From: Apium graveolens
Lineage: Eukaryota > Streptophyta > Magnoliopsida > Apiales > Apiaceae
Assembly (NCBI RefSeq): GCF_009905375.1
Contig: NC_133648.1
Location: 26,703,376 to 26,767,375, forward strand
DNA: 64,000 nucleotides
Reading direction: 5' to 3'
In this document: positions 12,650-23,673 of the stretch, piece after piece
Position numbering within the stretch: the stretch's first letter is position 1
Layout of the letters: the number at the start of each line of letters is the position of its first letter
Made by a program: the position numbers and the translations under genes
The notes under the pieces: model-generated
What the model saw: only the letters and a program-made list of their open reading frames with translations
Told to the model about the DNA's origin: nothing
The model's database searches: none

Positions 12650-13690
12650 TTGATTCGGTATCTATATAATTCATACTTTTTTATTAAAATTAAACAAAAT
12701 ATAATTCGTTGTTCCGTATAATGGTCCCGGCTAAAATAACATATATCATTCACTCGTGCCGAAAGAAATTATACTATTTAACCGGGCGAGAACAAAATTT
12801 AAATATAATTCACTGGTCTGTATTATGCCCTCGAGATAAACACAATAATATACACTTTACATCTAGGTTAAAATAAATTTATATCATTAATCCGGGTTAA
12901 AATAAAGTTCTAAGCAAACTAAAAATAAATAGTGGGATTTGGTTGGAACATTATAATAGGCGTCAAACTACAATAAAATAACAAATACTATTAATCCGAC
13001 TAAAAAAATATACTATTGTACCGGGCTCAAACAAAATTAAATTCCAAAGATAAATCACTGGACGATATAATGACCTCAGGCTAAACCAAATGATATATAC
13101 TATTCATTTAGGTTAAAATAATATAACATTCAACCGGACTAAAATAAAATTAAAAGTAAACTAGATATATTGTTTGGATTTAGTCCGTATAATTGGCCTT
13201 GCTAAAAAAAATAATGACTCGTATTGATTTTCCCTAAAAAATAAATTAAAATTACATAATTCGTATAATGTTAATCCAAATAAAAACAAAATTAAAGTAC
13301 ACTTGAATCATTGGTAAATATAACGTAGGCTTAAAAATTACGAGAGATGTAGGGACCGCTGAAACGTTAAAAGTTTGGACGTTAGTGGTATTAATACCGA
13401 GCTAGAGATAATTCGTTGGTCGGTATTATAGCATCGGGACAAAACAAAATGATATAGAATATTCATCCGGGAAATTTATCAACAAAATTAAATTCAAAAT
13501 ATAATTCTACCAACTAAAACAAAACAATGTATTCTATTTATTTGGTTCAAAAAATAATATTATAGATTCAGGTTTAAGAAAAGTAAAATAAAAAATAAAT
13601 ATATTTAGTTGTTTTGGTTGATACAATCGGCATCGGGTTATAACAAATTAATGTATATTTTTCCCAACAAAATAAAACAAATTACGGTAC
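12650..13690. repeat. Degenerate tandem repeat, monomer about 115 bp
   Basis: A recurrent pattern (ATTCRYTGGTCGGTATAATG, a CTCGGGCTAAA-like segment, then TATACTATTCA and CCGGGTTAAAATAA) occurs at about 12,701, 12,813, 13,047, 13,310 and 13,410. Spacings of 112 and 234 suggest a monomer near 115 bp with some units blurred. No coding. This could be an old satellite or minisatellite, or the interior of an unidentified element. Confidence 0.45.
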
Positions 13691-13850
13691 TATTATTCTG
13701 GGATTACTTCTATATCTATGTACACACAATAAGTGTGTTTATATATTATTCTGGGATTACTTCTATATCTATGTACACACAATAAGTGTGTTTATATGCA
13801 GTGAATAAATATATACAACAGTGAATAAATATATACAACACCTAGGAAAA
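13691..13850. repeat. Local tandem duplications at the edge of the distal block
   Basis: A segment of about 53 bp beginning TATTATTCTGGGATTACTTC is present twice in a row, and GTGAATAAATATATACAACA is present twice just after. These sit at the left edge of the distal duplicated block, whose proximal counterpart has one copy of each shared part. Confidence 0.8.
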
Positions 13851-14288
13851 GTATTACCAACACCGTGAAAACAAACCCCCGACTGTTAGGAGGAAATACA
13901 CACACTTATTCAAAATTCAATTATACCAATACGGAGTACACACAACATATTTCACTCGGAAAACCCACATCCCAACTTATATTATTAATCAAAACAATTA
14001 TCAATAATACATCAATACATAACACATCAATGGTGTGCCAAACCAATGCTCAAACATCTCCACGCGAAGCCTAAGACGACTACATCTCTTAAGCATACAT
14101 CAAAATAATAACATGACTATGTATACATAGTCATCACAAACTTAGCCAACAAGACATACCTAATCTGATTATAATAATAATTGTCTACCCATACAATTAT
14201 TACTCAATCTCATTTGATAATAATTGCCAACACATATAATTATTACCCAATCCAATTATGTCTTGTATCACCAAGCTCATATCACATA

Positions 14289-14463
14289 CAGTTAAACCTC
14301 TTTAAAGTAATAGGGTCGGGACCAAGAAAAAATATTACTTTAGCGAGTTTATTACTTTATCGGGAGCAAAAATATACCGTGTCTATTATGTTGGGACCGG
14401 AGAAAAATATTATTTTAGCGAGGTTATTACTTTATCGATTATTACTTCATCGAGGTTTAACTG
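14289..14463. mobile_element. MITE of Tc1/mariner type, 175 bp, TA target duplication
   Basis: Terminal inverted repeats CAGTTAAACCTC and GAGGTTTAACTG flank 175 bp, bordered on both sides by TA. The ends resemble the widespread plant mariner-type MITE termini beginning CAGTYAAACCTC. Inside is a repeated motif built on AATATTACTTTAGCGAG and TTATTACTTTATCG. It is absent from the proximal duplicated block, so it inserted after the duplication or was lost from that copy. Confidence 0.8.
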
Positions 14464-15064
14464 TATGGGGTTTAAACCCAACATCGGACTAGGCCCTAAA
14501 ACAGAGTCCATAGTCCATGTCAGATAATTGACAAACATGAATGATGATTAATCTGAAATCTGGAATCACCAGCTTCTTCAGATTAATTTGAACAATGTAG
14601 GTGTCACTATTTAGCTACCAACTTACAATGCAAATTAGTAATAGTAGCTACATCCGAGTAACTCTTAGCACCTACAAAAGTAAATAATTAAATCGAAACA
14701 ATAAATTATTAAAAAAAATTAAAATCTACGACTTATCCCTATTTCGTAAACAGGAGTTACGGAGCTATGGCTCGGGATGAATACGTATTGCCATCCCCAA
14801 AATCTATCTATTTATCTTTATACTTCTTTGTAATTAAAACAGATTTGGAACATTCAGTTCTAACTAGCTTCCTAATAGCTCCAAACCATATGGCTCATTA
14901 TAAACCAAACCAAGCAAGGACATACTTTGACCGGTTCTCTTAGACTGATCCACCCGGTCGATTTCCCCATTTATCTCCTCATCTCATCCCTAATTCACGA
15001 TTTCAGTTCTAAGATAGCATAAATTCAATTAAGCCCCTCCGTATTAATTTCGTAATAATTTTGA

Positions 15065-15098
<34 letters not shown>

Positions 15099-15414
15099 TA
15101 AATAGCAAGCCTGCATTTATCTACGACACCTACCTATGAGTCCTACTTGTTTAATTACGGAATTACTAAAGTAAGAACAAAATTACCACAAATTAATTAA
15201 ATTCTAGGGTTTAACCACAGTAAAAATCAAACAGATCACTCAACACAATAACCACATTGCAAATACACACACATATATATAATACACAATTTAAATGCAT
15301 TTATTAGTAAATGTAGCAGATAATATTAACAAATCTAAAGATATTGAAAGCACGGGAGTGAATATATACGAAATAAAAGCAGATCAGAGAGAATTAAAAA
15401 CACAGATCTCATAC

Positions 15415-15523
15415 CACCACCATCACCACCATCATCCTGCGAGTTTCGAGGTGAAGATTGCTGCTGCTGTTGCTTCGGAGGAGCTTCGTTAGATGAAGCG
15501 TAGCGAGAATCAGGCGATTCCAT
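15415..15523 (-). pseudogene. Duplicated exon 1 of the BTR1-like gene, possible alternative first exon
   Basis: Minus-strand ATG at 15521-15523 opens a frame nearly identical to exon 1 of the BTR1-like gene ([19 protein letters not shown], then a Gln run and Asp/Gly-rich end). It ends at a GTATGAG 5' splice site in the same phase. At 109 nt it is one codon longer than the proximal exon, with QQQQ replacing QQEK and an altered Asp/Gly tail. No KH-coding exons follow within the block. A transcript starting here could splice across to exon 2 at 9966, because the proximal exon 1 has no acceptor. It may therefore be a functional alternative first exon or a dead fragment. The intact ATG, frame and donor favour at least recent function. 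Confidence 0.7.
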
Positions 15524-15647
15524 TCTATCTACTGCGTGTGTAGTTTATAGATATACAGAGAGATATATAAAATCTCGAAGATTAGGCTACGGAGAGAGAT
15601 GAGAGAGAGTGGGAGAGAAAGGCTGTGTATTATTTTATAATTTTGTG

Positions 15648-15655
15648 TATTTATA
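15648..15655 (-). promoter_or_regulatory. TATA box of the duplicated BTR1 promoter
   Basis: TATAAATA on the sense strand, in the same position relative to the ATG as the TATA box of the proximal copy, within a conserved flank. Confidence 0.55.
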
Positions 15656-15740
15656 TTAGGTTGTGTGTAGATGTGTATATGAGATGTGATGTAAAACGTG
15701 AAGCAGAGAGGAAACAACGTGCTCAGCTGTAATAAATTTC

Positions 15741-16126
15741 GGTTTATTCGCTTATAAACCCGTAAATACTTATTGACGAGTGTTTGTCGACCCGCTTATA
15801 AGTCGAATTTATAACTTATAAGCTGATAAGTTGGATGTTAGCAACGACGTAGTTTTTCTCAGCTTATTTTGATTTTTCGCTTTTTATTAACTTTTATTTT
15901 AAAATTTATGTTTTTATATGTCTTTCCAATTTAAAATTTACGAATTAAGATAATTATATTTAAAATTTATTTATTTTAGCTCAGTTAAGTAAAAAAAATT
16001 CTGACATTTAACAAACACTTATTTAACTTATAAATATCTATCTACTTATCACTTATAAGTTCCTTATTCATTTTAAGTCATAAGTTACTTATTTTAAGAT
16101 TTCTCAAACGGGCACTTCACATTTAT
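15741..16126. mobile_element. hAT-like MITE insertion in the distal duplicated block
   Basis: Relative to the proximal copy, about 380 bp is inserted here. The ends carry related inverted sequences (AGTGTTTGTCGACCC near the left, AAACGGGCACTT near the right) and the interior is rich in ACTTATAAGT-like palindromes, as in non-autonomous hAT elements. Flanking CGCTTATA and GGCTTATA may be the 8-bp target duplication. Exact ends are uncertain by about 20 bp. Confidence 0.45.
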
Positions 16127-16223
16127 GGCTTATACAATATGGCAATTTCTCTTAAAATTAAATAAAAATGAATAAAATAAACAATAAAAAAAATGAATAA
16201 AAAAACTGGGTAAAAGAGAAAAT

Positions 16224-16475
16224 TGTTGTAAAATACTAGCTATATTACGAACACTAACAGATGGAGACAGATAGCAGAGAAAGAAATAAAAGCAAAGCAC
16301 TAAAGAAAATTGAGGTGCGTTATTTCCATTACCAGATGAAGGTATTTACGGGCAGGAGAGCAAAGAAGAGAATTAAATGTAGTGTACCATTTCTTTTGCA
16401 TGCCTAACTTTACTATTGTTTTATATGCGTAACTTTACTATTTATTATTGACTATAATGTCAATCTATTACAACA
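16224..16475 (-). repeat. 3' LTR of the minus-strand copia element, 252 bp
   Basis: Bounded by TGTTGTA and TACAACA, a perfect 7-bp terminal inverted pair. It is preceded on the minus strand by the polypurine tract ATCAAAGGGGAG (16476-16487). No second LTR is visible. Confidence 0.7.
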
Positions 16476-16559
16476 CTCCCCTTTGATTGTCATTATAATA
16501 TGGATCATATATCGCCTCGTTAAAATCTTGCCAAATAAAAATCTAGTGGAATAAATATT

Positions 16560-19500
16560 TTGGCGAATTTCAATCCCCCATCGGAAAGCTAATCATTCTC
16601 TGAATTTTGTTGTAATAAATCTTTGAGTTGACGTATTCCAATGTTATGTCGTAACTTTCCAAATGTGGAATTCAGTAATAATTTCGTGAATAAATCTGCA
16701 AGTTTGTCACATGATCGTATTTGCTGTACATCAATTTCATCATTCTTTTGAAGTTCTTGAGCGTAGAAGAATTTTGGTGAAATATGCCTCGTCGTGTCTC
16801 ATTTGATATTTTCTTCCTTGAATTGATCAATGCATGCAGTGTTATCCTCAAACATAACAGCAGGGTTTCATGTGATATTTGGGTATCCACAAGATTCTTG
16901 AATATTTTTGATGATAGACCGCAACCAAACACATTCTCTACTTGCTTCATGAATCGCAATTATTTCCGAGTGATTTGTTGAGGTTGCCAGTGTAGTTTGC
17001 TTCGTGGATTTTCAGGAAATGGCTGTACCGCATTATGTAAATACATATCTCGTATGTGATTTTCCAAAATGAGAATCTGACAAATATACAGCATTTGCAT
17101 ATCCAATCAACTGTGATGTCGAGTTTTTTAGGGAGAATAACTCAATGTCTATTGTTCTAAGAAGATAACGAAATCTATGCTTGATCCCATTCCAATGTCT
17201 GTCCATCGAAGTAGAGCTAAATCTAGCCAAATGTTATATCTAATCTTGTATTATTTACAAGATACATAAGTGCAGCAATTATGCCAAGATATGGAATTTC
17301 AGTACCAGGAACCTCTTCATCATTTTCTCATGGTCAAAATGGATCTTAATCAGGTTCTAAAGATCTAACCACCATTGGAGTAGTCAATGGATGAGATTTA
17401 TACATGTAAAATCTATTCAATACTTTTTCTGTATATGTGGATTAGTGGAGGAAAATTCATGTTGACAAGTGCTCGACTTGTATCTCAAGACAATATTTTT
17501 TCCTTCCAAGATCTTTCATTTCAAACTCTGTCTTTAGGTATATGACAGCATCATTAACCTCCGTAGTTGTTCCTGCAAGATTTAAATCATCCACATATAC
17601 AGTAATAATCACAAAATCAAATTGTGATTTTTTTGTTAAAAACACATGGAGAAATTTGATTACTAATATACCCATTCTTTTGTAAATAATGACTAAGTCT
17701 GATATGCCACATATGACCAAATTGTTTCAATCCATAAAATGATTGTTGAAGTTTAATGGAGTTTATATGACGAGGTCTCTTGAACCTATCCATTTTTAAC
17801 CCTTATGAGATTTTCTTAAAAATCTCACTATCAAGTGATCCATATAGGTATGCAGTAACGACGTCCATAAGGCGTGTTTTTAATATTTCTTTAGATGTCA
17901 TACTTAATATATAATGAAAGGTAATTTCATCCATTACTGGCGAGTATGTCTCATGATAATCAATGTCAGGCCTTTGAAAAAACCCTTGTGCTACAAGTTG
18001 GGCTTTATATCTCATAATTTCATTTTTTTCATTTCGTTTTCTTATGAATACCTATTTATTTTCAACAAGGTTCACATCGATTGGTGTTTGGACAACAGGT
18101 CCAAATACTTCTCTTTTACACAATGAATTTAGTTCCGTTTGGATCGTGTCTTTCCATTTTAGCCAGTCTTTTCTTCGACAACATTCATACACACTTTGTG
18201 GTACAGGATCAGATGTATGCCGACATCTAATGTCGCAGAATACACAAATACATCATTGATCATAACTTTACTTCGATCCCGTGATATCATATCATGCATA
18301 TATTTATTGAAATTTCATGATTGTTTAATCATGTATCTCCGGGGACTGGAATCTCTTCAGGACATAATACCACTTCAGGGGTATTTGCTTCTTAATGAGC
18401 ATGTGCCATTTTATGGGCAATTTTCTTTGTTTTTCGTTTTCATGGTGCAACATCTTTTGCACCGACCGGTCTACCATGCTTCAGGCATGGCTTTGATTCT
18501 GTAACAATTATTTTTTATCTGATTTTTGAATTAGTATATCTATTATAGCTGGAGTGTTTATTATAAGTATATGAGATTTTATTACATTTCTAGAATCGAT
18601 AGATGCATCAGCATTTGGTTTGCGATATTCTGCATATGGATAATTTTTTTTAACTTCACGTTTGTAGTGACCAGCATGTGGGCCTAGAAAATGTAATTCC
18701 GATACATTTTATGTCATGTCAGAATTAACTATATTTGAATGTTTATCTCCCCCTAAAAGAAGAAATATAGACTTGTCAAAATGATAATCTGCATATCTTG
18801 CGGTAAATAAATCTCTAGTTATAGACTCAAGATATGTAATTATAGATGTGGAATCAAAACCAACGTAGAAACCTATTCTTCTCTGAGCTCCCATCTTTCA
18901 TCTTTGTGGTTGAGCAATCAATACATATACAACACTTCCGAAAATTTTAAAGTGAGAAATATTAGGAATTTGACCAAGTACCAGTTGTAACAGAGAATGT
19001 TGGTTATAGGCAGTTAGTCTAATCCTAATAATATTAGCAGCATGAAGTATTGCATGACCCCAACTATATGTAGCTAATTTTGCTTTCAACAACAGCGGTC
19101 TTGTAATAAGTTGGAGTATTTTGATAAAGGACTCGGCTAACCCATTTTTTGTATGTACATGTGGAATTGGGTGTTCAACTGAGATTCCTACGGACATGCA
19201 ATAGTTAACAAAGATTGCAGATATGAATTTGCCGATACTATCTAAACAAATTGACTTAATGCAATGAACTGAGAATTGAGCTCATAATTTGATTATTTGG
19301 GCAAGTAATTTTACAAAAACATCATTATGAGTTGAGAGAAGATAAAAATGAGATCATATAGTTGAGACATCGATTAATACCATAAATACCTAAATGGGTC
19401 AGATGATAGGTGGATAGGTCCACATATGTCGCCTTGGATTCTTTCTAGAAAAATTGGCCTTTTAAGCTGAGCTTTAGTAGGAGATGGTCGAGTAATCAGT

Positions 19501-20060
19501 TTTCTTAAAGAACATGTTGAACGTGGAAGGTCATTTTTTGAAAGAACTTTAAAATCTATAAGAGAATATCCAGTAGAATTCTCTAGTATATGACGCATCA
19601 GAAAGACACCATGATGACCTAATCTTTAATGCCAAAATGTAAAAGATTTTGGATTTATGAGTTTGGAAGTAATGACATTATGAGACTCAATAGTTCTAGT
19701 TTTAATCATTATATAATCCTAGAGAAAGTGAGTGAAATTGGTTTTAAGATTTTCTTGTTACCAGAATTAGCGGAAGTAATAAGAAGATATTTTCTATCGG
19801 CCTCAGAGGGAGTTTCAATGTGAAAATCGTTGAGTCGGATATTTTTAAAACTAAGAAGATTTCTAGTAGACTTAGCAGAATATAATGCATTTTGAATGTG
19901 TATGTGGGTACCGTTAGTTAGGATGAAACTAGCTTTTCTAAAACCTTCGATTATTAGATACGCCGGAAATCGTTCCAACGTGAGCTTCAGTTTTGCTTAT
20001 ATGGGTAAAATATTTTCGATTCTTAGAATCGTATGAGTTGTACCACAATCAGCAATGCCT
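16560..20060 (-). pseudogene. Copia Pol polyprotein remnant (PR, IN, RT, RNase H)
   Basis: In minus-strand order: a protease-like ADCGTTHTIL near 20,045 (Cys in the middle of the active-site triad); GAG-pre-integrase and integrase pieces at 19,978-19,374 and 19,197-18,898; a post-integrase piece at 18,894-18,709; RT with AQLVAQGF and VVTAYLYGSLD at 18,015-17,803; the catalytic YVDDLNLAG at about 17,620-17,595; and RNase H pieces at 17,230-16,672. Each piece is in a different frame or separated by stops, so no functional protein is possible. Assigned to Ty1/copia by the PR-IN-RT-RH order and the YVDD motif. Confidence 0.8.
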
Positions 20061-20579
20061 ATATCTTCTAAATCCATTTTATATATAATTGAGAAATATA
20101 ATTTATTCTATAGGAACCATAACACACTACATAGTTCAAACAAAATAAAGCACACAGTATACACTACTATAGTAATTATACGAAACTAATTTTCAGCCTC
20201 CCCATTGGAGTTTTGTTAGGTTCATTTGGACCATTAATGATTATTCCTCCAGTTTTGATTCTCGGGAAATTATCAATGTTATTTGTTGTGCAAGATATGC
20301 ATGTACATAACAAGATTAAGTCATCTTGATAACCCTAAGGTTAAGTTGTATGATAATCTAAATTTGTATTCAGTAATTGTATTACTTGAGTCTGTAAACG
20401 TATTTAGTAGATTAGACTGGAGGATTTTTCTATGAACAACCTTCAAGCTAAGGAATAAACACTGGAAGAAGATCAAATCATGATCATGTCTCAGAAAGAA
20501 GTGTAGCAGCTTGGATTTGAATAATGTTGTTCTAGAAAAAAAATTCTAAGTCAGATATTGAAAAGTCACAGATCAAGGT

Positions 20580-20935
20580 ATATCGAGAAGTCTGTTTAGA
20601 AGTTCAAAACGGCTTATATATAAGTCCCAAGAGGTATCGATAAGTCAATATTCACGTAGAGATCTCAGATATCGACAAGTCAAAAAGAACATGTAGAGAA
20701 CTAGAGATATCGACAAGTCATTTCTTCATGTAGAGATCTAGAGATATCGACAAGCCAAATATTCATGTGAAGAACTAGAGATATCGACAAGTCAAAAGCC
20801 TATGTAGAGAATTGGAGATATCGACAAGCCATTCTATCTATAGAGAACTGGAGACCTCGACAAGTCATTAACACATGTAGAAAACCCAAGATGTCGATAA
20901 GGCTTTACACTTATCGATATGTGACATCTCTAGTG
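20580..20935 (+). repeat. Tandem array with TATCGACAAGTC core, about 37-bp period
   Basis: At least seven consecutive units carry the core GAGATATCGACAAGTCA followed by CATGTAGAGAACTAG-like sequence, starting near 20,668, 20,708, 20,746, 20,784, 20,819 and 20,855. Related but irregular copies lie on either side. The same core, in variant form, reappears in the post-pol spacer of this element. Confidence 0.8.
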
Positions 20936-21491
20936 AACAAAAGATATCTCGACAAACTATCTCATAATTCAGAATGCAGACAAATTGAAGATTCAAGATT
21001 ATCAGTAAATAAACAATTATATCACTGAATTGGAAAGACTACAAATACAGCTTGAGGAATACAAGATCAAGAGCTAAGATTTAATGGACAAAGGATGGTC
21101 ACAGACCTAATAGATTATGCACATATTTTCTAACACTGGTAATGGAAATAGACAAAGTAGCTTTAGAAACTGTGTTAGTACATTTTGGTGCAAGTTTTTT
21201 AAACCCCGTGTTGTTGTTCTATAAAGCATGCACGGGTCCGTTGTTTAAAATTATCAAACATATCTAGGAAAAATCTTGTATTCTCTCTCAAGAATTGTAG
21301 CTGAGTTCTTGTCTTTAAGAACACAGATTTGTAGCAGAACAAATTTGATTAATACAATTAAGTGAGTTATTGATAATTTGTTTGTGTGCTTGCAGTTAAA
21401 CATTTTATCTCTACAAGTTCATATCTGCTTTGTTCAGTTATAAGCAAAACTCTTTTACAAGTTATTAAAATCCAAGAAAAAACATTCACCC

Positions 21492-23199
21492 AGGGGCGAC
21501 CCTTGGGTAAGGCGACCAAGGCGGCCGCCCAGGGCACCACCGCGCACAGGGGCACCAAAATATTTCAATAACATATGTATATAGGTGTATTTATTTTTTA
21601 TATTATTTTTTTTTATATTTTAAAATACAAATTTTAATTAGAATACATTAACATATATGTGATTGGGGGACATATTAAAATTTTAAAATATATTATTATA
21701 TTTGTGATAACTTTATTTTAAAATTAAAATATAATTTACTTTAATTTACTTTAAAAATATAATTAATAAATTTATTTAATAAACAAAACAAAGTAAAAAT
21801 GTGAAAGGTTTGGAGAAATTGAGTTTTTGGACTATGCGCGTCTATACCCATTACCCCAGATGGCCAGATGAAGTCATATAACAAAAGTACAAAACCCTCT
21901 CCTTCCCTCTGCTTAGCTACCGAATAAAATATAGAACACAGATTGTTCTCTGTTCATTATGAATATCAATTATCAAAACACTGGAAGTCATCGACTCATC
22001 GTGAAGATCGGATCATCTGTGCTTTGCAATTCAGCAATTATAACACATGTATGGTTTAAAGATTTCTATTCTAATTATTTTTTTAATAATATTGTAATTT
22101 ACTATTTGTTTATTATTATTTTTCAATTTAAGGATTTGATGTGAATAATTAGAGAATAATTGAGATTTGTTTTTGTAAAAAGTAGTATGTCTTTTGTGAT
22201 TTACTGATTTGGGATTGGTGACTAAAATTAATTGCATTATTTTGTTTGATGACTAGATAATTTGAAAATGAAGCGTAACCAGTTATCGGGGCATCAAAAA
22301 AGGCAAAAGAAATTGAAAGCGGCGGAAGCAGAGAAATTGCAAATGGGCTCTCTTGACAAGTTTTTTGGGGAAAAAAACAACTAATAGTGGTGATATTGGG
22401 GTTCCTATTGAGAATACAGATATTAGAAAAGAATCTGAGAATGAAGCTACATATACTGAATTTGAGCAGGAGACTGAAACTGAGGAGCCAGAAACTCAAA
22501 ATTTAAAAGATGGGCTTGTCGAGAATAATGTAGAAGAGACTGAGAAAGAAATTTCAGATGTTAGTATCAACTATGATCCTGGTACGTGCTTCAAATGGTA
22601 ATACCCGATGAGATAACAAAGGCAATTGATGTGCTTAATTATTTAAGTTCTAGTTCAAGACAAATAAATTATCCAAATGCTTGGATAGCTTATAGAATCG
22701 TTGTGACCATTCCTGTTACAGTGGTAGAGGCGGAAAGGACATTTTCTAGATTGAAACTGATCAAATCTTATCTCCGCTCTTCGATGTCTCAAGATAGACT
22801 TAATGGATTGGCTTTATTGTCTATTGAAAGTGAGCTAGCAAGTTCTCTAGATTATAGCAAAATCATAGAGAGATTCACATCTCAAAAGCCTAGAAAAAAG
22901 TTTCAAAATCAATAAAGGTAAACTCATTTTTATAACTTTAATTTGACATTGTTGTGTACTAGTAATGATGACTGTTCTATATTCATGATACTACATCAGT
23001 GGCTTGCAGGAGATTATTGCAGGAGGTTGAAAACTTGGATATTTAGCGTACAAGAAATTCATTATATTCACTTGCTACTTTAGATTCAAGTAAGTTTTCT
23101 TTTATAGAATGAATATATCTTATTGTGATTTTTTGGTTATGAATATGGGGCACCATTTTTGAATGCCGCCTAGGGCACCCAAATACATAGGGCCGACCC
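21492..23199 (+). mobile_element. hAT element (deletion derivative) inserted in the LTR
   Basis: Ends AGGGGCGACCC and (reverse complement) GGGTCGGCCC form imperfect terminal inverted repeats. The flanks ATTCACCC (21,484-21,491) and AATCACCC (23,200-23,207) are an 8-bp target duplication with one mismatch, as expected for hAT. GGGCACC-rich subterminal segments are typical of the plant ZMYM/TTF-type hAT group. Inside is a truncated transposase (22,268-22,915). Confidence 0.75.
22268..22915 (+). pseudogene. Truncated hAT transposase (N-terminal segment joined to C-terminal dimerisation domain)
   Basis: ATG 22,268 opens MKRNQLSGHQKRQKKLKAA and leads to MGSLDKFF, the usual N terminus of plant TTF-type/ZMYM1-like hAT transposases. 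A one-base frameshift near 22,370 leads to an acidic Glu/Thr-rich stretch ending at 22,601. From 22,586 another frame gives the hAT dimerisation domain (VTIPVTVVEAERTFSRLKLI). The zinc finger, catalytic DDE core and insertion domain are absent, so most of the usual length of about 700-800 residues has been deleted and the copy cannot be autonomous. Confidence 0.8.
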
Positions 23200-23245
23200 A
23201 ATCACCCCTATGTGTTATATTTCAATGCACTCAATATCTAACAAG

Positions 23246-23257
23246 TGGTATCTGAGC
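23246..23257 (+). other. Primer-binding site (tRNA-iMet type), left SIRE-like element
   Basis: TGGTATCTGAGC, one mismatch from TGGTATCAGAGC, the complement of the initiator tRNA-Met 3' end, two bases after the LTR end TAACA. Confidence 0.8.
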
Positions 23258-23673
23258 AAAATATTATATAAAGATCTTGGAAGAATGAGTGCACATAAAA
23301 TAAGCAGTATCAAGATACCTGTCTTTGACAAGATAAACTACACCTTATTTTTGAAAAAAGAAAATGTTGTTGTTTATAAAGATGACCAATCCAATTTACA
23401 TTGAAATTCTGAAGCATGGACCCTTCATTCCTATGAAAAGGGTTCCCGAAGCAACTGATGGACACATGGTCATACCTGCACGCTTTGCACCTAAAGATCC
23501 ATCTACTTTCACATAACCAGAGAAAGAGAAGGTTGTACTGGACAATGGATTACAACTCATTTTAATTGAGTCTCTTGATAATGTAATGTATAATAAAATT
23601 ATTAATTGTGAGACATCTAAACAGATCTGGGAGAAAATAGAGATCTTGTGTGAAGGAATAGAAGATGTGAGAT

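Larger units (their letters stand above)
13721..16235 (-). repeat. Duplicated block, distal copy (promoter and exon 1 of the BTR1-like gene)
   Basis: Co-linear with 10431-11845 but longer. It carries about 620 bp of extra DNA at 13,866-14,485 (including a MITE) and about 380 bp at 15,741-16,126 (a second MITE-like insert). It ends against the LTR of the minus-strand copia element at 16,224. Confidence 0.85.
16224..20283 (-). mobile_element. Decayed Ty1/copia retrotransposon, 5' end missing
   Basis: On the minus strand: protease, integrase, RT and RNase H remnants (about 20,060 down to 16,560), then a polypurine tract and one 252-bp LTR. The upstream end is cut at 20,284, where another element's LTR begins; 20,084-20,283 looks like gag remnant (a Pro/Asn-rich stretch). 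Stops and frameshifts throughout show old age. Confidence 0.75.
20284..23243 (+). repeat. 5' LTR of the left SIRE-like element, split by a hAT insertion
   Basis: Starts TGTTGTG and ends TAACA two bases before the PBS, the same ends as the LTR at 56,681-57,696. Without the hAT element it is about 1.24 kb. A TATA-like CTATAAAG lies near 21,220. The middle is an array of repeats containing TATCGACAAGTC. The 5' boundary is inferred from the match of its first bases to the other copia LTR. Confidence 0.6.

Noticed and set aside
14181..14492. ORF of 103 codons across the MITE
   Set aside because: It is created by the AT-rich MITE and its flanks; no domain and a repeat-derived peptide.
15409..15492. 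Plus-strand ORF with a poly-His run (15,295-15,492)
   Set aside because: It is the antisense of the duplicated BTR1 exon 1 and its Gly-coding codons.
20580..20935. Regular short repeats resembling a CRISPR array
   Set aside because: The repeats are degenerate, lie inside a retrotransposon LTR in plant DNA, and the intervening sequence is also repeated.
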